This document shows positions 4,773 to 6,345 of a DNA stretch of 6,345 nucleotides, one piece after another. Under the pieces are notes generated by a model. It was not told the DNA's origin and did not search any database. It saw only the letters and a list, made by a program, of their open reading frames with translations. Source of the DNA: Patescibacteria group bacterium (lineage in GTDB: Bacteria; Patescibacteriota; Patescibacteriia; Patescibacteriales; UBA12465); the NCBI GenBank assembly GCA_021734825.1, contig JAIPIE010000044.1, positions 1 to 6,345 of the forward strand, written 5' to 3'. Each line of letters begins with the position of its first letter. Position 1 is the first letter of the stretch. Both the position numbers and the translations under genes were made by a program.

Positions 4773-4781
4773 ATTATAGCA
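4773..4781 (-). promoter_or_regulatory. Extended -10 promoter of the membrane protein / GNA1-like operon
   Basis: TGCTATAAT on the minus strand (4781 to 4773) is a perfect extended -10 and is identical to the 9-mer upstream of the Nramp-like gene. The hexamer 17 nt upstream (CCGCTT) is not a -35 match. The distance to the ATG at 4744 (28 nt) is close to that at the Nramp gene (26 nt). This positions the transcript start near 4766 and rules out the ATG at 4774. Confidence 0.65.
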
Positions 4782-4819
4782 TATTTCTGATAAATAAGCG
4801 GAGAGAGTATGACATCATT

Positions 4820-4855
4820 AAAAAACAGCGCTCTATTTTAAGGACGCTGTTTTTT
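4820..4855 (-). terminator. Strong Rho-independent terminator after copA
   Basis: A perfect 11-bp stem, AAAAAACAGCG (4820-4830) with CGCTGTTTTTT (4845-4855), closes a 14-nt loop that may pair a little further. Read on the minus strand it lies 24 nt beyond the copA stop and ends in six T. It is symmetrical, so it would also stop plus-strand transcription, but no plus-strand gene lies just before it. Confidence 0.88.
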
Positions 4856-4879
4856 ATAAGCAACTTTATTGATATAAGC

Positions 4880-6345
4880 TTAAAAATGAAGCTTAGCAAT
4901 AACCTTGGTCAGCATTTTTTCATTATTTTCCATATTTGCGCTCAAACGAGCGAATTCAAAGAAGGCAAAACTAAAGATAATAATCATCAGATAGGGGGCA
5001 ATAATGGATAAATAATTCTTTCTATTCGGTTTAAAATAGCGTAGCAGTAAAGAATTACCAACTACCGAAATAGAACTAAAGGCCATAGCTAAACCGGCCA
5101 ACTCCGGCTTTAAAACCAGACCAAAGGAAATAAATACGCGAGCAGCAATCGGAATGCCAATAACGTTATAGAAAAGAGCAAAGAAAAGATTTTGCTTAAT
5201 CTTGCCCATTGTTTCTTTGGATAACTGGAAAGCTGTGACCACGTCATTTAAATCGCTACGCATAATTATAATTCCACCAGTCTCCATAGCGACATCGGTG
5301 CCCGAACCCATGGCAATTCCCAAATCAGCCTGAGCTAAAGCGAGGGCGTCATTAATACCGTCGCCGACCATCGCCACTTTATTATTATTTGCCTGTAACT
5401 TTTTCAGCTCCCTGGCCTTATCTTCCGGTAAGACCTCCGCTAAAACATTGCTAATACCGACCTGTTTAGCAATTGACTTGGCCGTTCTTTCATTATCACC
5501 GGTCATTAAATAAACCGTCATCCCCATTTGCTTTAATTTCGCCACCGCTTCAGCCGAAGTCTCCTTCACAGTATCGGCCACCGCCACCGCTCCAAGCACA
5601 TTATCCCTATCAGCCAGTATCATCGCTGTCTTGCCCTGTAATTCCAAGGCTTCCAAGGCGACATTTATTTGACTGATGTCGTGCTTTAATATACTAGTCA
5701 TCAAACGACGATTACCAAAGAAATATTCATGCTCACGTATTTTTCCTTGTACTCCATGACCAGATATAGCAGAAAAGTCATGTACAAGATCTAGCTCAAT
5801 ATTTTTACTTTGAGCGTGATTATAGATTGCTTCCGCTAAAGGATGCTCTGACAATTTTTCTAAGCTGGCGGACAGCATCATAATCTCCTGCTCTGTTAAT
5901 TGTGCGAAAGTGAGGACGTCCGTTACTTCCGGTTTACCTTTACTTAAGGTGCCAGTCTTATCAAAAATAATTGTCTTAATATGACCAGCCGCTTCCAAGG
6001 GCTCCCCACCCTTAACTAAGATGCCCTGCTCCGCTACACGTCCCGTTCCCACCATCAAAGCCGTCGGCGTTGCTAAACCAAGGGCACAAGGGCAAGCAAT
6101 CACAATAACGGCAGTAAAAGCCATTAAAGCAAACGATACGCTAGCGCCCAAAAAGAAAAACCACACCAAAAAAGTTAATATCGCTAAAGCAATAACCATC
6201 GGCACAAAGACGGCAGAAATTCTATCAGCCATCCCTTGAATTGGCGCCTTCGAACCCTGTGCATCTTCAATTAGCTTCACAATTTGCGCCAAAGCTGTTT
6301 CATCACCAACTCTAGTCGCCTTAAATTCAAAACTGCCATTTTTAT
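4880..6345 (-). CDS. copA: Copper-exporting P1B-type ATPase (5'-truncated by the window edge)
   Basis: The frame stays open to the window edge, so the start is outside. The TTG at 6292 is an internal Leu codon: codons upstream of it still match the family (SFEFKATRVGDETAL). The 487 visible residues begin after the actuator-domain TGE, which is missing together with any N-terminal metal-binding domains and the first four helices. Visible are two helices, the second with CPC (6086-6094) in IACPCALGLATPTAL; the phosphorylation site DKTGT (5948-5962); the SEHPL motif and GHGVQGKI glycines of the nucleotide domain; and GDGINDALALAQADLGIAMGSG. TM7 carries YN in FYNVIGIPIA and TM8 carries MAFSS (5072-5086). 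CPC with YN and MxxSS defines the P1B-1 Cu+ class, which pumps Cu+ out of the cytoplasm using ATP. After the usual end of the family (RYFKP) there are 48 extra residues including a hydrophobic stretch (codons 4952-5014) that looks like an additional membrane helix. A terminator follows. Confidence 0.95.
   Translation of the reverse strand, partial: KNGSFEFKATRVGDETALAQIVKLIEDAQGSKAPIQGMADRISAVFVPMVIALAILTFLVWFFFLGASVSFALMAFTAVIVIACPCALGLATPTALMVGTGRVAEQGILVKGGEPLEAAGHIKTIIFDKTGTLSKGKPEVTDVLTFAQLTEQEIMMLSASLEKLSEHPLAEAIYNHAQSKNIELDLVHDFSAISGHGVQGKIREHEYFFGNRRLMTSILKHDISQINVALEALELQGKTAMILADRDNVLGAVAVADTVKETSAEAVAKLKQMGMTVYLMTGDNERTAKSIAKQVGISNVLAEVLPEDKARELKKLQANNNKVAMVGDGINDALALAQADLGIAMGSGTDVAMETGGIIIMRSDLNDVVTAFQLSKETMGKIKQNLFFALFYNVIGIPIAARVFISFGLVLKPELAGLAMAFSSISVVGNSLLLRYFKPNRKNYLSIIAPYLMIIIFSFAFFEFARLSANMENNEKMLTKVIAKLHF

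Noticed and set aside
822..4810. GAGAGAGTAT shared between the SIMPL upstream region (minus strand) and 4801-4810 (plus strand)
   Set aside because: A simple purine repeat of ten bases in unrelated orientations relative to genes; chance is the better explanation.
5473..6239. Plus-strand frames of 67 and 72 aa antisense to copA, and a 63-aa one at 4025-4216 antisense to the acetyltransferase
   Set aside because: Proline- or Lys-rich low-complexity translations opposite conserved domains; no start signal or family resemblance.

Overview
The window is AT-rich, compact bacterial DNA: seven complete genes and one cut by the right edge, with short intergenic gaps. All reading frames close normally under the standard bacterial code. 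Several things together suggest a Patescibacteria/CPR-type genome: the low GC, the tight spacing, the lack of Shine-Dalgarno sequences, and a small membrane-anchored two-cysteine protein of a kind I associate with Parcubacteria-like bins. No taxonomic marker gene is present, so this is an inference only. There is no RNA gene, CRISPR array, transposase or phage gene.

Layout, left to right. Positions 1-60 hold nothing I can support. A minus-strand pair follows: an Nramp-like metal transporter (880-2268), then downstream a membrane-anchored SIMPL/DUF541 protein (61-798). They are probably co-transcribed from an extended -10 promoter at 2281-2303. Next is a minus-strand 196-aa protein of unknown function (2361-2951) with its own terminator (2321-2354). 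A 172-nt divergent intergenic region with inverted and direct repeats separates it from mscL (3124-3567), the only plus-strand gene. mscL ends at a bidirectional terminator (3602-3637) that also encodes the C-terminus of a convergent 68-aa gene (3620-3826). Further right on the minus strand, a one-helix membrane-anchored protein (4355-4744) and a GNA1-like glucosamine-6-phosphate N-acetyltransferase (3894-4334) form a likely operon behind a second extended -10 promoter. A strong terminator (4820-4855) closes the last gene, a copper-exporting P1B-type ATPase (copA, 4880 to beyond 6345) whose 5' half lies outside the window.

Functional picture. This looks like an envelope and homeostasis neighbourhood: metal transport (Nramp-like import, copper export), osmotic safety valve (MscL), amino-sugar acetylation for cell-surface precursors, and two membrane-anchored extracytoplasmic proteins. 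The genes are in separate transcription units, and I see no evidence that they form one system. I did not find a clear undescribed multi-gene system. The most useful observations are the SD-less starts, the repeated TGCTATAAT promoter (which moves one start codon), the eukaryote-type GNA1 homologue, the Nramp protein without canonical metal motifs, and the operator-like palindromes upstream of the two genes of unknown function.
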